Source of the DNA: Burkholderia sp. SRS-W-2-2016
GTDB lineage: Bacteria; Pseudomonadota; Gammaproteobacteria; Burkholderiales; Burkholderiaceae
DNA: 64,000 nt
Reading direction: 5' to 3'
Assembly (NCBI RefSeq): GCF_001931485.1
Contig: NZ_MSDV01000051.1
Coordinates: 30,201-94,200 of the forward strand
Shown: positions 24,124 to 33,112 of the stretch, one piece after another
How the letters are laid out: the number at the start of each line of letters is the position of its first letter
Position numbering within the stretch: position 1 is the stretch's first letter
Notes under the pieces: model-generated
What the model was told of the DNA's origin: nothing
Databases searched by the model: none
Seen by the model: the letters and a program-made list of their open reading frames with translations, nothing else
Program-made: the position numbers and the translations under genes

Positions 24124-26097
24124 TTACGGTGCGATGTAACCCAGACGCGCCTTCAGCGATTGCGGACGGCCTTCGAACAATGCCGCGTAGTAGACCGTGT
24201 TGGACAACACATTCTTTACGTAGTCGCGCGTTTCCTGGAACGGGATCGCCTCGGCGAAGATCGCGCCTTCGACCGGACGTTGCAGCGACTGCCGCCAGTT
24301 GCGCGGACGGCCCGGACCGGCGTTGTAGCCGGCGGTGGCCAGCACGGCCGAACCGTCGAACTGATTGTAGATCATCGCCAGGTAGTTGGTGCCGAGCAGG
24401 ATGTTGGTGTTGATGTCGTTCATCTGCTCGCGCGACACCGGGCCCAGACCGATCTTTTTGGCGACCAGTTGCGCGGTGGCCGGCATCAGCTGCATCAGCC
24501 CGCCCGCGCCGACTTCGGAGCGCGCGTTGATGATAAAGCGCGATTCCTGGCGGATCAGCCCGTACGCCCACTCGATGTCGAGCCCGCTCGACTGCGCGTC
24601 GCGCTCGACGATATCGCGGAACGGCGACAGATAGCGCAACGAGAAATCGTGCTCGGTCTTCGTACGGTCCGCGGTGTTGACGGTGCGGTCGTACAGCTGG
24701 ATCCGGCGCGCGTATTCGGCGGCCGCGAGCAGTTGCCGGTCGCTCATCTGGCGCAGCGGCCAGTTCCATTCGCGATTGCCTTCGAGCCGCAGATTCAGCG
24801 CGTAGAAACGCTGTGCGAGATCGAAGCCCGGAGTGGCGCCGGCCTGCTGGATTTCGGCGTCGGTGACCGTGGTCTTCGGCGGCACGGTGATCTTCTGGCC
24901 GAGTTCTTCTGCGGCGAGCTGGCCGTAGAAGTTGAAGTTCTGCGCGATCGACTGGAATTCCTGGTTGGCCGTGTCGACGTCGCCGGCCTGCTTGAGCGCG
25001 CGCGCGTGCCAGTACACCCACGACGGCTGCTTGCGCAGCCCTTCGGGCATCTGCTCGATCGACCAGCGCACCATGTTCCAGTCGCCGGCGAGCAGCGCGC
25101 TGCGGGTGCGCCATTCATACGCGGGATTGGACAGCGGCGCGTTGGCCGACAGCCGGAACCAGTCGACCGCGCCCGGCACCTGCTTGACCGCCGCCTGATA
25201 GCCAATCGTGCCCCAGCCGATCGCCCGCTCCGGCGAATTCAGCGACGGCGCGACCGAGGCGAAGGTAGCCGCCGCCATCGCCGGATCGTTGCGCGCCATC
25301 CGGGTGATCGCGAGCAGCGCCAGCTGATGCGACTGCGAATCGGCGCCGACGCCGCGCGCGAGCAGCAGCGGCGGCGTATTGACCGCCTGGCTGAACGCGA
25401 CCGGGTCGGGTGCCTGGTCGCCGAGCGCGTCGACCAGCTTGCTGCCGGTGCTGGTGTAGTTCTGTTCGTACGCGAGGCGGATCTGCTGCCAGATGTCGTC
25501 GCTGCTGAACTGACGATTGACGCCGAGCACCGTGATCAGATCGACGCAGCCGTCGCCGTACCACTTCGGATCGACCAGCAGGCCGCGCGCCGCGTCCGCG
25601 ACGTTCTCGCCGCGCGATGCGCGCGATTCGAGCGCGTAGCACTTGACCTGGGTGTCGTCGTTGAGCACGAACAGCGGGTACTGCTGGTCGAAGTTACGCC
25701 AGTCGTGGCGCGTGCCGAGCACGGTCAGATAGTCGTTGCGCATCCGGTCGGCGATCGCCTGGCCGTCGTACTTCTGCAGGAACGCGAGCACCGGCGCGTC
25801 CGGCGCGTCGACCCGCGCATGGCCGCCCGAATCGAACAGCTGCGGCTTGATCTGGAAGTACTCCAGATACGACGGCGCCGGATAGTCCGGAATCATGCTC
25901 GCGAGCTGGGCCGCGCGCGGGGCGTCGTTCTTGCGCGCGGCCTCGCGAAGCTGAACGAAGATCTGGTCGTCGTTCGCATTCGTGAGCTGCGAGATCGGGA
26001 GAGGTTTGACGGCCGAAGCGGTGCTGCACGCGACGAGCGCCGCGGCGGCCAGCGCGATACCGGCTGCGCGATATACTCGAAAAAGGCGTTTTGACAT
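24124..26097 (-). CDS. soluble lytic transglycosylase (Slt70-like) lipoprotein
   Basis: The 657-residue protein begins with a lipoprotein-type signal (MSKRLFRVYRAAGIALAAAALVACST). A long alpha-helical superhelical U/L region follows (about 30-480). The C-terminal SLT domain has the catalytic Glu in GLIRQESRFIINARSEVGAGGLMQLMP and the motifs NILLGTNYLAMIYNQFDGS and AGYNAGPGRPRNW. It cleaves peptidoglycan glycan strands in the periplasm. The start at 26097 is only 20 bp from the divergent ligase start. Confidence 0.95.
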   Translation of the reverse strand: MSKRLFRVYRAAGIALAAAALVACSTASAVKPLPISQLTNANDDQIFVQLREAARKNDAPRAAQLASMIPDYPAPSYLEYFQIKPQLFDSGGHARVDAPDAPVLAFLQKYDGQAIADRMRNDYLTVLGTRHDWRNFDQQYPLFVLNDDTQVKCYALESRASRGENVADAARGLLVDPKWYGDGCVDLITVLGVNRQFSSDDIWQQIRLAYEQNYTSTGSKLVDALGDQAPDPVAFSQAVNTPPLLLARGVGADSQSHQLALLAITRMARNDPAMAAATFASVAPSLNSPERAIGWGTIGYQAAVKQVPGAVDWFRLSANAPLSNPAYEWRTRSALLAGDWNMVRWSIEQMPEGLRKQPSWVYWHARALKQAGDVDTANQEFQSIAQNFNFYGQLAAEELGQKITVPPKTTVTDAEIQQAGATPGFDLAQRFYALNLRLEGNREWNWPLRQMSDRQLLAAAEYARRIQLYDRTVNTADRTKTEHDFSLRYLSPFRDIVERDAQSSGLDIEWAYGLIRQESRFIINARSEVGAGGLMQLMPATAQLVAKKIGLGPVSREQMNDINTNILLGTNYLAMIYNQFDGSAVLATAGYNAGPGRPRNWRQSLQRPVEGAIFAEAIPFQETRDYVKNVLSNTVYYAALFEGRPQSLKARLGYIAP

Positions 26098-26117
26098 CGT
26101 TGTTTCTGGAGCGCGAA

Positions 26118-26717
26118 TTGGACCAAAGCATAGCACGCAACCCCGTCCCGATAACGAAAAAGGCATTGCGCCAGAGGCTCCTGGAAGCCCGGCTGCAAGC
26201 GGCTTCCAGGCCGGCTGTGAATGCCGCGCTGGGGCGTCGCGTGCTCGATGTGCTGAAGCACTTCGGGGTGCCGAGCGTGGGTTTTTACTGGCCGCTCGCC
26301 GGCGAGTTCGACGCGCGGGGCCCGGTGTCGATCTGGCTCGCCGGCAACGACAGCCGCGAGGCAAGTCTGCCGATCATTAAAGAGCGCGGCACCGCGCTCG
26401 AGTTCCACGCGTGGCACCCGCAGGTGCCGATGCGCATCGGCCATCACAAGATCGCCGAGCCGACGTCCGGGCGCATGGTGGTGCCCGACCTGCTGTTCGT
26501 GCCCTGCGTCGGTTTCGATGCCGACTGCTACCGGCTCGGCTACGGCGGCGGCTATTACGACCGCACGCTGGCCTCCTGGCCGGCGGCCGCGAAGCCGGTC
26601 ACGGTCGGCATCGCGTATGACGCGTGTCGCATCGACGCACTGCAGCGCGAGGCGCACGACATCCCGCTCGATCTGATCGTCACCGAGACGGGTTTTCATC
26701 CGGGCCTGCCGGAGTGA
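26118..26717 (+). CDS. 5-formyltetrahydrofolate cyclo-ligase
   Basis: The enzyme (MTHFS, called YgfA/Fau in other genomes) converts 5-formyl-THF to 5,10-methenyl-THF with ATP. Family motifs are KKALRQRLLEAR near the N-terminus (phosphate-binding Lys/Arg), VPDLLFVPCVGFDADCYRLG and the signature GYGGGYYDRTL. No ATG precedes the domain. I chose TTG 26118 because CTGGAG lies six bases upstream; TTG 26091 is an alternative that would overlap the opposite slt start. Confidence 0.9.
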   Translation: MDQSIARNPVPITKKALRQRLLEARLQAASRPAVNAALGRRVLDVLKHFGVPSVGFYWPLAGEFDARGPVSIWLAGNDSREASLPIIKERGTALEFHAWHPQVPMRIGHHKIAEPTSGRMVVPDLLFVPCVGFDADCYRLGYGGGYYDRTLASWPAAAKPVTVGIAYDACRIDALQREAHDIPLDLIVTETGFHPGLPE

Positions 26718-26911
26718 GCCGCCGCCATTGCCGCCATTGCCGCTAGGCGGGCGTGCGATAACGCGCGCCCAACGCATTGCACCGCCGTGCGGCCTCGCCA
26801 ATCCGCTGGTTTGATCATGTACGCTTCAGTTATCGCCGATCCCGCGCCGGACCTGCGCCAATCCGCCGCGCGGTCCGCTTCTTCCGCCGACTCGACCCGG
26901 GCCGTCCAGCC

Positions 26912-27565
26912 ATGAGCCAACCCCGTATCTTTCCGCTTGGCGATAACGCGCTGATGTGCGTCGCGCCGCCCCCTGCCACGCTCGACTGCCAGCGGCGCGT
27001 GTGGGCCGCGGCCAGCGCCGCGCGCGACTGGCCGCCAGTACTCGAAGTGGTGCCCGGCATGAACAATCTGACGCTCGTGTTCGACCCGCTCGACACCGAC
27101 GGCGACGCGCTCGCCGCCCAGCTGCTGGCCGCCTGGCAAGCGGCGGACGAGACCGCCGCGCCCACCCGCGAAGTCGAGGTGCCGGTCCAGTACGGCGGCG
27201 AGTTCGGCCCCGATCTGCAAGCGGTGGCCGAGCACACCGGGCTGAGCGCGCGCGAGGTCGTCGAGCGTCATGCGGGCGGCGACTACGTGGTGTTCTTCCT
27301 CGGCTTCCAGCCGGGCTTCGCCTATATGGGCGGCCTCGAAGCCGCGCTGCACACGCCGCGCCGAGCGTCGCCGCGGCTCGAAGTGGCGGCCGGCTCGGTC
27401 GGCATCGGCGGCGAGCAGACCGGCATTTATCCGGCGGTGTCGCCCGGCGGCTGGCAGTTGATCGGCCGCACCGAGGTGCCGCTGTTCGATCCGCTGCGCC
27501 GGCCCCCCACCCTGCTGCAACCGGGCGACCGGGTGCGCTTCACGATCGCGGGGATGCACGCATGA
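26912..27565 (+). CDS. pxpB: 5-oxoprolinase subunit PxpB (KipI-like)
   Basis: PxpB is part of the PxpABC complex, which opens 5-oxoproline (pyroglutamate) to glutamate with ATP. The 217-residue protein has the KipI/AHS1 pattern: IFPLGDNALMC, VVPGMNNLTLVFDP, YGGEFGPDLQAVAEHTGL, FLGFQPGFAYMGGL, and VGIGGEQTGIYPAVSPGGWQLIGRT. It overlaps pxpC by four bases. Confidence 0.96.
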   Translation: MSQPRIFPLGDNALMCVAPPPATLDCQRRVWAAASAARDWPPVLEVVPGMNNLTLVFDPLDTDGDALAAQLLAAWQAADETAAPTREVEVPVQYGGEFGPDLQAVAEHTGLSAREVVERHAGGDYVVFFLGFQPGFAYMGGLEAALHTPRRASPRLEVAAGSVGIGGEQTGIYPAVSPGGWQLIGRTEVPLFDPLRRPPTLLQPGDRVRFTIAGMHA

Positions 27566-28614
27566 TCGACGTGATCCGCGCGGGTCTGCAGACCACCATT
27601 CAGGACCTCGGCCGCCACGGCTACCGCCATCTCGGTGTCGCGATGGGCGGGGCGCTCGATCGTCTGTCGCTCGAAGTCGGCAATCGGCTGGTCGGCAACC
27701 GGCCCGACGCGGCCGGCCTCGAAATCACCTTCGGTCCGACCGTGCTGCGCTTTCTGCGCGCGACCCGGGTCGCGATCACCGGCACCGACTTCGGCGCGAC
27801 GCTCGACGGCAAGCCGGTCTATTCCTGGTGGAGCCTGCCGGTGCAAGCCGGCCAGGAACTGGTGCTGAACGCGGCGAAGCGCGGGATGCGCGGCTACGTG
27901 TGCGTGGCCGGCGGCATCGACGTGCTGCCGGTGCTCGGCTCGCGCGGCACCGACCTCGCCGGCCATTTCGGCGGCCTCGGCGGGCGCGCGCTCGTCGACG
28001 GCGACCGGCTGCCGGTCGGCGCGCCACCGCAGCGCAGCCAGCTCGGCTTCGCGCCGGAGGCACCCGAGTTCGGCGTGAAAGCGCCCGTGCTGTGCAAGTT
28101 CGTGCAGGTGCACGAACCGCTGCGGCGCGGCCGGCATCCGTCGGGGGTGCCGTGGGCGGTGCCGATCCGGGTGCTGCGCGGCCCCGAATACGACAGCTTC
28201 ACCGACGCCGCGCAGCAGTCGTTCTGGGCCGACGAATGGCTGGTCACGCCAAACAGCAACCGGATGGGCTACCGGCTCGCCGGCACCGAACTGACCCGCG
28301 CGCACAAGAGCGATCTGCTGTCGCACGCGGTGTTGCCCGGCACGATCCAGGTGCCGCCGAACGGCCAGCCGATCGTGCTGATGAGCGACGCGCAGACCAC
28401 CGGCGGCTATCCGAAGATCGGCGCGGTGATCCAGGCCGATCTGTGGAAGCTCGCGCAGGTGCGGCTGAACGCGGCGGTGCGCTTTATCCCGACGACGCCC
28501 TACGAGGCGCGTCACGCATTACTGGAAGAACGCGCGTATCTGCGGCAGATCGACGCCGCGATCGCGATGCATGAAGAGCGTTGCGCGCGCCGGGCGGCGC
28601 TCGCGACGCGGTAA
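27562..28614 (+). CDS. pxpC: 5-oxoprolinase subunit PxpC (KipA-like biotin-dependent carboxylase domain)
   Basis: The 350-residue AHS2-family protein has the characteristic start MIDVIRAGLQTTIQDLGRHGYRHLGVAMGGALD, then GLEITFGPTVLRF, RGYVCVAGGIDVLPVLGSRGTD, and the C-terminal SDAQTTGGYPKIGAV. It pairs with PxpB to phosphorylate 5-oxoproline. The ATGA overlap with pxpB and the 20-bp gap to pxpA mark one operon. Confidence 0.96.
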   Translation: MIDVIRAGLQTTIQDLGRHGYRHLGVAMGGALDRLSLEVGNRLVGNRPDAAGLEITFGPTVLRFLRATRVAITGTDFGATLDGKPVYSWWSLPVQAGQELVLNAAKRGMRGYVCVAGGIDVLPVLGSRGTDLAGHFGGLGGRALVDGDRLPVGAPPQRSQLGFAPEAPEFGVKAPVLCKFVQVHEPLRRGRHPSGVPWAVPIRVLRGPEYDSFTDAAQQSFWADEWLVTPNSNRMGYRLAGTELTRAHKSDLLSHAVLPGTIQVPPNGQPIVLMSDAQTTGGYPKIGAVIQADLWKLAQVRLNAAVRFIPTTPYEARHALLEERAYLRQIDAAIAMHEERCARRAALATR

Positions 28615-28634
28615 CACGAAGGAGAGGAATCACC

Positions 28635-29387
28635 ATGGAAATCGATCTGAATGCCGATCTCGGCGAAGGCTGCGGCTCCGACGAGGCGCTGCTCGACCTC
28701 GTCAGCTCGGCCAACATCGCGTGCGGCTGGCATGCGGGCGGCCCCAACGCGATGCGCGACTGCGTGCGCTGGGCCGTGCAAAAAGGCGTGTCGATCGGCG
28801 CGCATCCGAGCTTCAACGATCCGGAGAATTTCGGCCGCAAGGAAATGGACCTGCCCGCGCAGGACATTTACGCGGGCGTGCTGTACCAGCTCGGCGCGCT
28901 GTCGGCGATCGCGCAGGCCGAGGGCGGACGCATCGCGCACGTGAAGCCGCACGGCGCGCTGTACAACCAGGCCGCGCGCGACGAGAAGATCGCCGATGCG
29001 ATCGTGTCGGCGGTGCATGACTTCGATCCGTCGGTCGCGGTGTTCGCGCTGGCGGGCAGCGGGCTGGTGAGCGCCGCGCGCAATGCGGGTCTGACCGCAA
29101 TCGAGGAAGTGTTCGCCGACCGCGGCTATCGCGCCGACGGTTCGCTGGTGCCGCGCAAGGAGCCGGGCGCGCTGCTCGACGACGAGGACCTCGTGCTCGA
29201 ACGCACGCTGGCGATGATTCGCGAGCAGCGGGTGCAGTCGGTCGATGGGCAGTGGGTGCCGTTGAATGCGCAGACCATTTGTCTGCATGGCGACGGGCCG
29301 CATGCGCTCGCGTTCGCGCGGCGGATTCGCGCGGCGCTCGAGGCGGCTGGGATCGACGTGCATGCGGCGAGTTCGGCGCGGGTTTGA
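28635..29387 (+). CDS. pxpA: 5-oxoprolinase subunit PxpA (LamB/YcsF family)
   Basis: The 250-residue protein begins MEIDLNADLGEGCG after a strong AAGGAGAG ribosome binding site. LamB/YcsF motifs include SSANIACGWHAGGP, GAHPSFNDPENFGRKEM, and HVKPHGALYNQ. It supplies the hydrolytic part of the PxpABC 5-oxoprolinase. It is the last gene before a strong terminator. Confidence 0.97.
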   Translation: MEIDLNADLGEGCGSDEALLDLVSSANIACGWHAGGPNAMRDCVRWAVQKGVSIGAHPSFNDPENFGRKEMDLPAQDIYAGVLYQLGALSAIAQAEGGRIAHVKPHGALYNQAARDEKIADAIVSAVHDFDPSVAVFALAGSGLVSAARNAGLTAIEEVFADRGYRADGSLVPRKEPGALLDDEDLVLERTLAMIREQRVQSVDGQWVPLNAQTICLHGDGPHALAFARRIRAALEAAGIDVHAASSARV

Positions 29388-29537
29388 GTTTTGCCGCGCG
29401 CCTGGGCTTCGGCGCGTGCGTGAGCAGCGCAGCCGAGCGTAAGCAGTTGCGCGGTTGAGCGCCCGGGCGGCGGACCGCTCGCGTCGCCCCGATCCAGACC
29501 GCGCCCCTCGCCCCAAGTAGACCCGCATCACCGCTTC

Positions 29538-29565
29538 AACGCCCCGCTTCGCCGCGGGGCGTTTT
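29538..29565 (+). terminator. rho-independent terminator after pxpBCA
   Basis: The ten-base stem AACGCCCCGC/GCGGGGCGTT, loop TTCGCC, then TTTT. It lies 150 bp after pxpA and ahead of the DUF969 gene, so the transporter pair probably has its own promoter or depends on read-through. Confidence 0.85.
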
Positions 29566-29753
29566 GCCAGCAGCAGCGCCTTTGCTTTCGCGGCGCGCGC
29601 GGCAAACCACGGCTTGCCCACGCATCCGCCGTACCGATTCTGAGAGTTCAACGCGGCCGCAGAGCCGCGGCAGCAAGCCGGCACGCCAACCCGGTGCGCC
29701 GGTTCACCTCAGCCGCCAGCCGCGGCGAAGTCGAATCACTCAAGGAGATACTG

Positions 29754-30542
29754 ATGCAGACAACCGTCAGTTTGTGGCCGCTTATCGGTGTGGCCGTCAT
29801 CATCGTTGGCTTTCTGTTGCGCTTCAATCCGATGCTGATCGTCGCGGTCGCCGCGATCGTCACCGGCTTCGCCGCGCATTTCCCCCCTGAAAAAATCCTC
29901 GCGCTGATCGGCACGGGTTTCATCAAGACCCGCAATATCCCGCTGATCATCCTGTTGCCGCTCGCGGTGATCGGCTTGCTGGAGCGGCACGGCTTGCGCG
30001 AGCGCGCGCAGGCGTGGATCGGCAGCATCAAGGCGGCCACCGCCGGGCGTCTGCTGATCGTCTATCTGGCGGTGCGCGAGCTGACCGCCGCGGCCGGGTT
30101 AACCGGGCTCGGCGGCCATCCGCAGATGGTCCGTCCGCTGATCGCGCCGATGGCCGAAGGCGCGACCGAAAACCGCTTCGGCAAGATCGGCGACGCGGTG
30201 CGCTTCCGCCTGCGCGCATTCGCCGCGGCGACCGACAACGTCGGCCTGTTCTTCGGCGAAGACGTGTTCGTCGCGTTCGGCGCGATCGTGCTGATGACCA
30301 CCTTCCTGAAGGAGGCGGGGATCATCGTCGAACCGCTGCACGTCGCGGTGTGGGGGATTCCGACCGCGATTAGCGCGTTCATCGTGCATGGCTTCCGGCT
30401 GTGGCTGCTCGACCGCTGGCTCGAACGCGAGTTGCGCGGCAGCCGGCCCGGAGGCAGTGCGGGCGCGGCGAGTTCTTCGTCCACCACTTCTTCGACGCCC
30501 ACTACGCGCGCCACGAAGTCCGCCACCGGAGACGAAGCATGA
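29754..30542 (+). CDS. DUF969 membrane protein, putative 5-oxoproline permease subunit
   Basis: The 262-residue protein starts after a near-perfect AAGGAGAT site and has about six TM segments (LWPLIGVAVIIVGFLL, MLIVAVAAIVTGFAAHF, IPLIILLPLAVIGLL). The conserved loop is TAAAGLTGLGGHPQMVRP. DUF969 and DUF979 are found as pairs beside 5-oxoprolinase genes, so a role in 5-oxoproline uptake is a context inference. The C-terminus is a Ser/Thr-rich tail. It overlaps the DUF979 gene by four bases. Confidence 0.9.
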   Translation: MQTTVSLWPLIGVAVIIVGFLLRFNPMLIVAVAAIVTGFAAHFPPEKILALIGTGFIKTRNIPLIILLPLAVIGLLERHGLRERAQAWIGSIKAATAGRLLIVYLAVRELTAAAGLTGLGGHPQMVRPLIAPMAEGATENRFGKIGDAVRFRLRAFAAATDNVGLFFGEDVFVAFGAIVLMTTFLKEAGIIVEPLHVAVWGIPTAISAFIVHGFRLWLLDRWLERELRGSRPGGSAGAASSSSTTSSTPTTRATKSATGDEA

Positions 30543-31495
30543 CTTTCACGATCACCTATCTGTTCTGGCTGCTGGGCGTCGTGCTGCTGATCGTCGGCGG
30601 GATGATCGTGCTCGATCGCGAGCATCCGCGCCGCTTCACCGCCGGCGGCTTCTGGATTCTGTATGCGTTGATTTTTCTGATCGGCGACCGGCTGCCACCC
30701 GCGCTGGTCGGCGTCGCGGTGATCGCGATGGCGGTGATCGCCGGCTTCGGCGGGGTGACAGCGGGCAAGCCGAAGACGTTGTCGCTGGAGGCGCGCATCG
30801 CCAGCGCCACGCGGCTGCGCAACAAGCTGTTCGTGCCCGCGCTGACGATTCCGGTCGTCACCGTCGTCATCACGCTCGCGGCGAGTCATCTCGTGTTCGG
30901 TGGCGTGCCGCTGATCGAGAAGGCCAACGTGACGCTGATCGGTTTCGGGATCGGCTGCGTGATCGCGCTGGCCATCGCGTGCGTGATCACGCGCGACACG
31001 GTCGGGCAATCGATGAAGGAAGCGCGCCGCCTCGTCGATGCGCTTTCGTGGGCGGCGGTGCTGCCGCAGATGCTCGGGATGCTCGGCCTCGTGTTCTCCG
31101 ACGCGGGCGTCGGCAAGGCGGTCGCGCACGTGACCACGTCGTATATCAGCCTCGATTACCGGTTCGTCGCGGTCGCGGTGTACTGCATCGGCATGGCGCT
31201 GTTCACGATGGTGATGGGCAACGGCTTCGCCGCGTTTCCGGTGATGACGGGCGGCGTCGGCGTACCGATTCTGGTCGGCGTGTTCCACGGCAACCCGGCG
31301 GTAATGGCCGCGATCGGGATGTTCTCCGGCTACTGCGGCACGCTGATGACGCCGATGGCCGCGAACTTCAACATGGTGCCGGCCGCGCTGCTCGAACTGC
31401 CCGACAAGAACGCGGTGATCAAGGTGCAGGTGCCCACTGCGCTCACGTTGCTGGTGATCAATATCTTCCTGCTGAATTTCCTGATGTTTTTGTAG
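30539..31495 (+). CDS. DUF979 membrane protein, partner of DUF969
   Basis: The 318-residue protein has eight to nine hydrophobic segments (ITYLFWLLGVVLLIVGGMIV; LFVPALTIPVVTVVITL; ALTLLVINIFLLNFLMFL) and the family motifs AAVLPQMLGMLGLVFSDAGVG and NGFAAFPVMTGGVGVPIL. With DUF969 it probably forms a two-component permease. Coupling through the ATGA overlap and nearby pxpBCA supports 5-oxoproline as substrate, but this is not shown by sequence. Confidence 0.9.
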   Translation: MTFTITYLFWLLGVVLLIVGGMIVLDREHPRRFTAGGFWILYALIFLIGDRLPPALVGVAVIAMAVIAGFGGVTAGKPKTLSLEARIASATRLRNKLFVPALTIPVVTVVITLAASHLVFGGVPLIEKANVTLIGFGIGCVIALAIACVITRDTVGQSMKEARRLVDALSWAAVLPQMLGMLGLVFSDAGVGKAVAHVTTSYISLDYRFVAVAVYCIGMALFTMVMGNGFAAFPVMTGGVGVPILVGVFHGNPAVMAAIGMFSGYCGTLMTPMAANFNMVPAALLELPDKNAVIKVQVPTALTLLVINIFLLNFLMFL

Positions 31496-31687
31496 GAGGC
31501 GGGTTTGGGGCGGGGACACACGCGAGCGTCGGCACTACGAGAAAACTACGAGAAATCGCGCTAAACCCCGCACAAACCCTCCCCGCCCGCACCCTTCAGA
31601 AAGCCCTTGAACTGCCGTACTACCGGTCTGACACGGTGAAACCCTGTTTCAACACCGGTATGCATAGTTCATAAAAAGGAAAATCAA

Positions 31688-33049
31688 GTGCGGAAGTCTC
31701 ACATCACGATCAGGATGCGGATCCTGGCGATATTCGGCAGCTGCGTCGCGCTGACCTTTTTCACCGGCCTCGCGGGCATCGTCGCTTTGTCGCAGTTGGG
31801 TGCCGATGCGGCGGCCCGTCCGCTCGTCGGCGCGCTTGTCGTGATGGCCTGGCTCGGCACCGCGATCGCGCTGTACGGCGGTTTGCAGTTGCACCGGATC
31901 ATCTGCGGCGGCCTGATCCGCCAGCGCAAGAAGTTCGAGGAGATCGCCGACACGCTCGACGTGTCGCGCCGCGCGGCGAGCCCGCGGATGGACGAGTTCG
32001 GTCTGGCCGCGGTCGCGTTCGACGCGCTGTTGCGGCGGATCGAGGCAAACATCGTGATCGTGCGCTCGTCGACCGATTCGGTCAGCACCGCGACCCGCGA
32101 AATCGCCGCCGGCAATCTCGATCTGTCCGCGCGCACCGAGGAACAGGCGGCGTCGCTCGAACAGACCGCGGCGAGCATGACGCAGCTCACCGAGACGGTG
32201 AAGCACAACGCCGACAACGCCCGCCAGGCCAACTCGCTCGCGACCAGCGCGGCGAGCAAGGCCGCCGCCGGCAACGACGCGGTGCAGGCGATGGCCGCGA
32301 CGATCGGCCGGATCAGCGGCAGTTCGAGCAAGATTTCGGAGATCACCGGCGTGATCGAAGGGATCGCGTTCCAGACCAACATCCTCGCGCTGAACGCGGC
32401 GGTCGAAGCGGCGCGCGCCGGCGAACAGGGGCGCGGCTTCGCGGTCGTCGCAAGCGAAGTGCGCAGCCTCGCGCAGCGTTCGGCGGCGGCGGCCAAGGAG
32501 ATCAAGGAGCTGATCGGCTCGTCGGTGGCGATGATCCAGGACGGTTCGACGCAAGCGGTCGAAGTGAGCACCGTGATGGGCGAAGTGACGACGGTGATCC
32601 GCCAGGTGTCGGATATCGTCGGCGAGATCGCGGCGGCGTCGGAGGAACAGAGCCGCGGGATCGAGCAGGTCAATCAGGCGGTCAACCAGATGGACGAGGT
32701 CACGCAGCAGAACGCGGCGCTCGTCGAGGAAGCGGCGGCCGCCGCGCAGTCGCTGGAGGAACAGGCGGGCAAACTGGCCGGCGTGGTCGCGACGTTCAAG
32801 GTGGCCGGCAGCGAGCCGGCCGCACGCGGCGCGGCGCCTCAGTTGGCGAAGCAACGCGCGGCGGTAGCGCCCGCGCCGCGCGCCGTATCCTCCGCGTCGT
32901 CCGCGTCGTATGAACCGGCGGCGGCGAAGCCGGTATCGAAGCCGGCCGCGCCGGCTGCCGGCGAGCGCAACGTTGCGCCGAAAGCGCCGGCCGCGCGACT
33001 CGAACCCGCGCTCGCCGCAGGCTCCGACGCCGACTGGCAAACTTTCTAA
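31688..33049 (+). CDS. methyl-accepting chemotaxis protein with minimal periplasmic loop
   Basis: The 453-residue protein starts at GTG 31688 after AAAGGA. Two TM segments (residues ~10-35 and ~45-66) are separated by only about ten residues, so there is no periplasmic ligand domain. A short HAMP-like segment follows, then the signalling domain (~110-390) with the hairpin tip EGIAFQTNILALNAAVEAARAGE, Gln/Glu methylation stretches (TEEQAASLEQTAASM; ASEEQSRGIEQVN), an Ala/Pro-rich linker and a C-terminal DWQTF pentapeptide like the CheR/CheB-binding NWETF of enteric receptors. The ligand is unknown. Confidence 0.95.
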   Translation: MRKSHITIRMRILAIFGSCVALTFFTGLAGIVALSQLGADAAARPLVGALVVMAWLGTAIALYGGLQLHRIICGGLIRQRKKFEEIADTLDVSRRAASPRMDEFGLAAVAFDALLRRIEANIVIVRSSTDSVSTATREIAAGNLDLSARTEEQAASLEQTAASMTQLTETVKHNADNARQANSLATSAASKAAAGNDAVQAMAATIGRISGSSSKISEITGVIEGIAFQTNILALNAAVEAARAGEQGRGFAVVASEVRSLAQRSAAAAKEIKELIGSSVAMIQDGSTQAVEVSTVMGEVTTVIRQVSDIVGEIAAASEEQSRGIEQVNQAVNQMDEVTQQNAALVEEAAAAAQSLEEQAGKLAGVVATFKVAGSEPAARGAAPQLAKQRAAVAPAPRAVSSASSASYEPAAAKPVSKPAAPAAGERNVAPKAPAARLEPALAAGSDADWQTF

Positions 33050-33112
33050 TCCTTCCGCCACGGGCCGGGTTTTTACCCGGCCTCACCCCGCCTCACCCCG
33101 CCTCGCTCCGTT

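Noticed and set aside
24046..26094. Long plus-strand frame opposite the Slt70-like gene
   Set aside because: Arg/Val-rich antisense shadow of a gene with full family motifs.
30062..31519. Long minus-strand frame over DUF969/DUF979
   Set aside because: Composed of His/Arg/Asp-rich low-complexity residues, antisense to two membrane protein genes.
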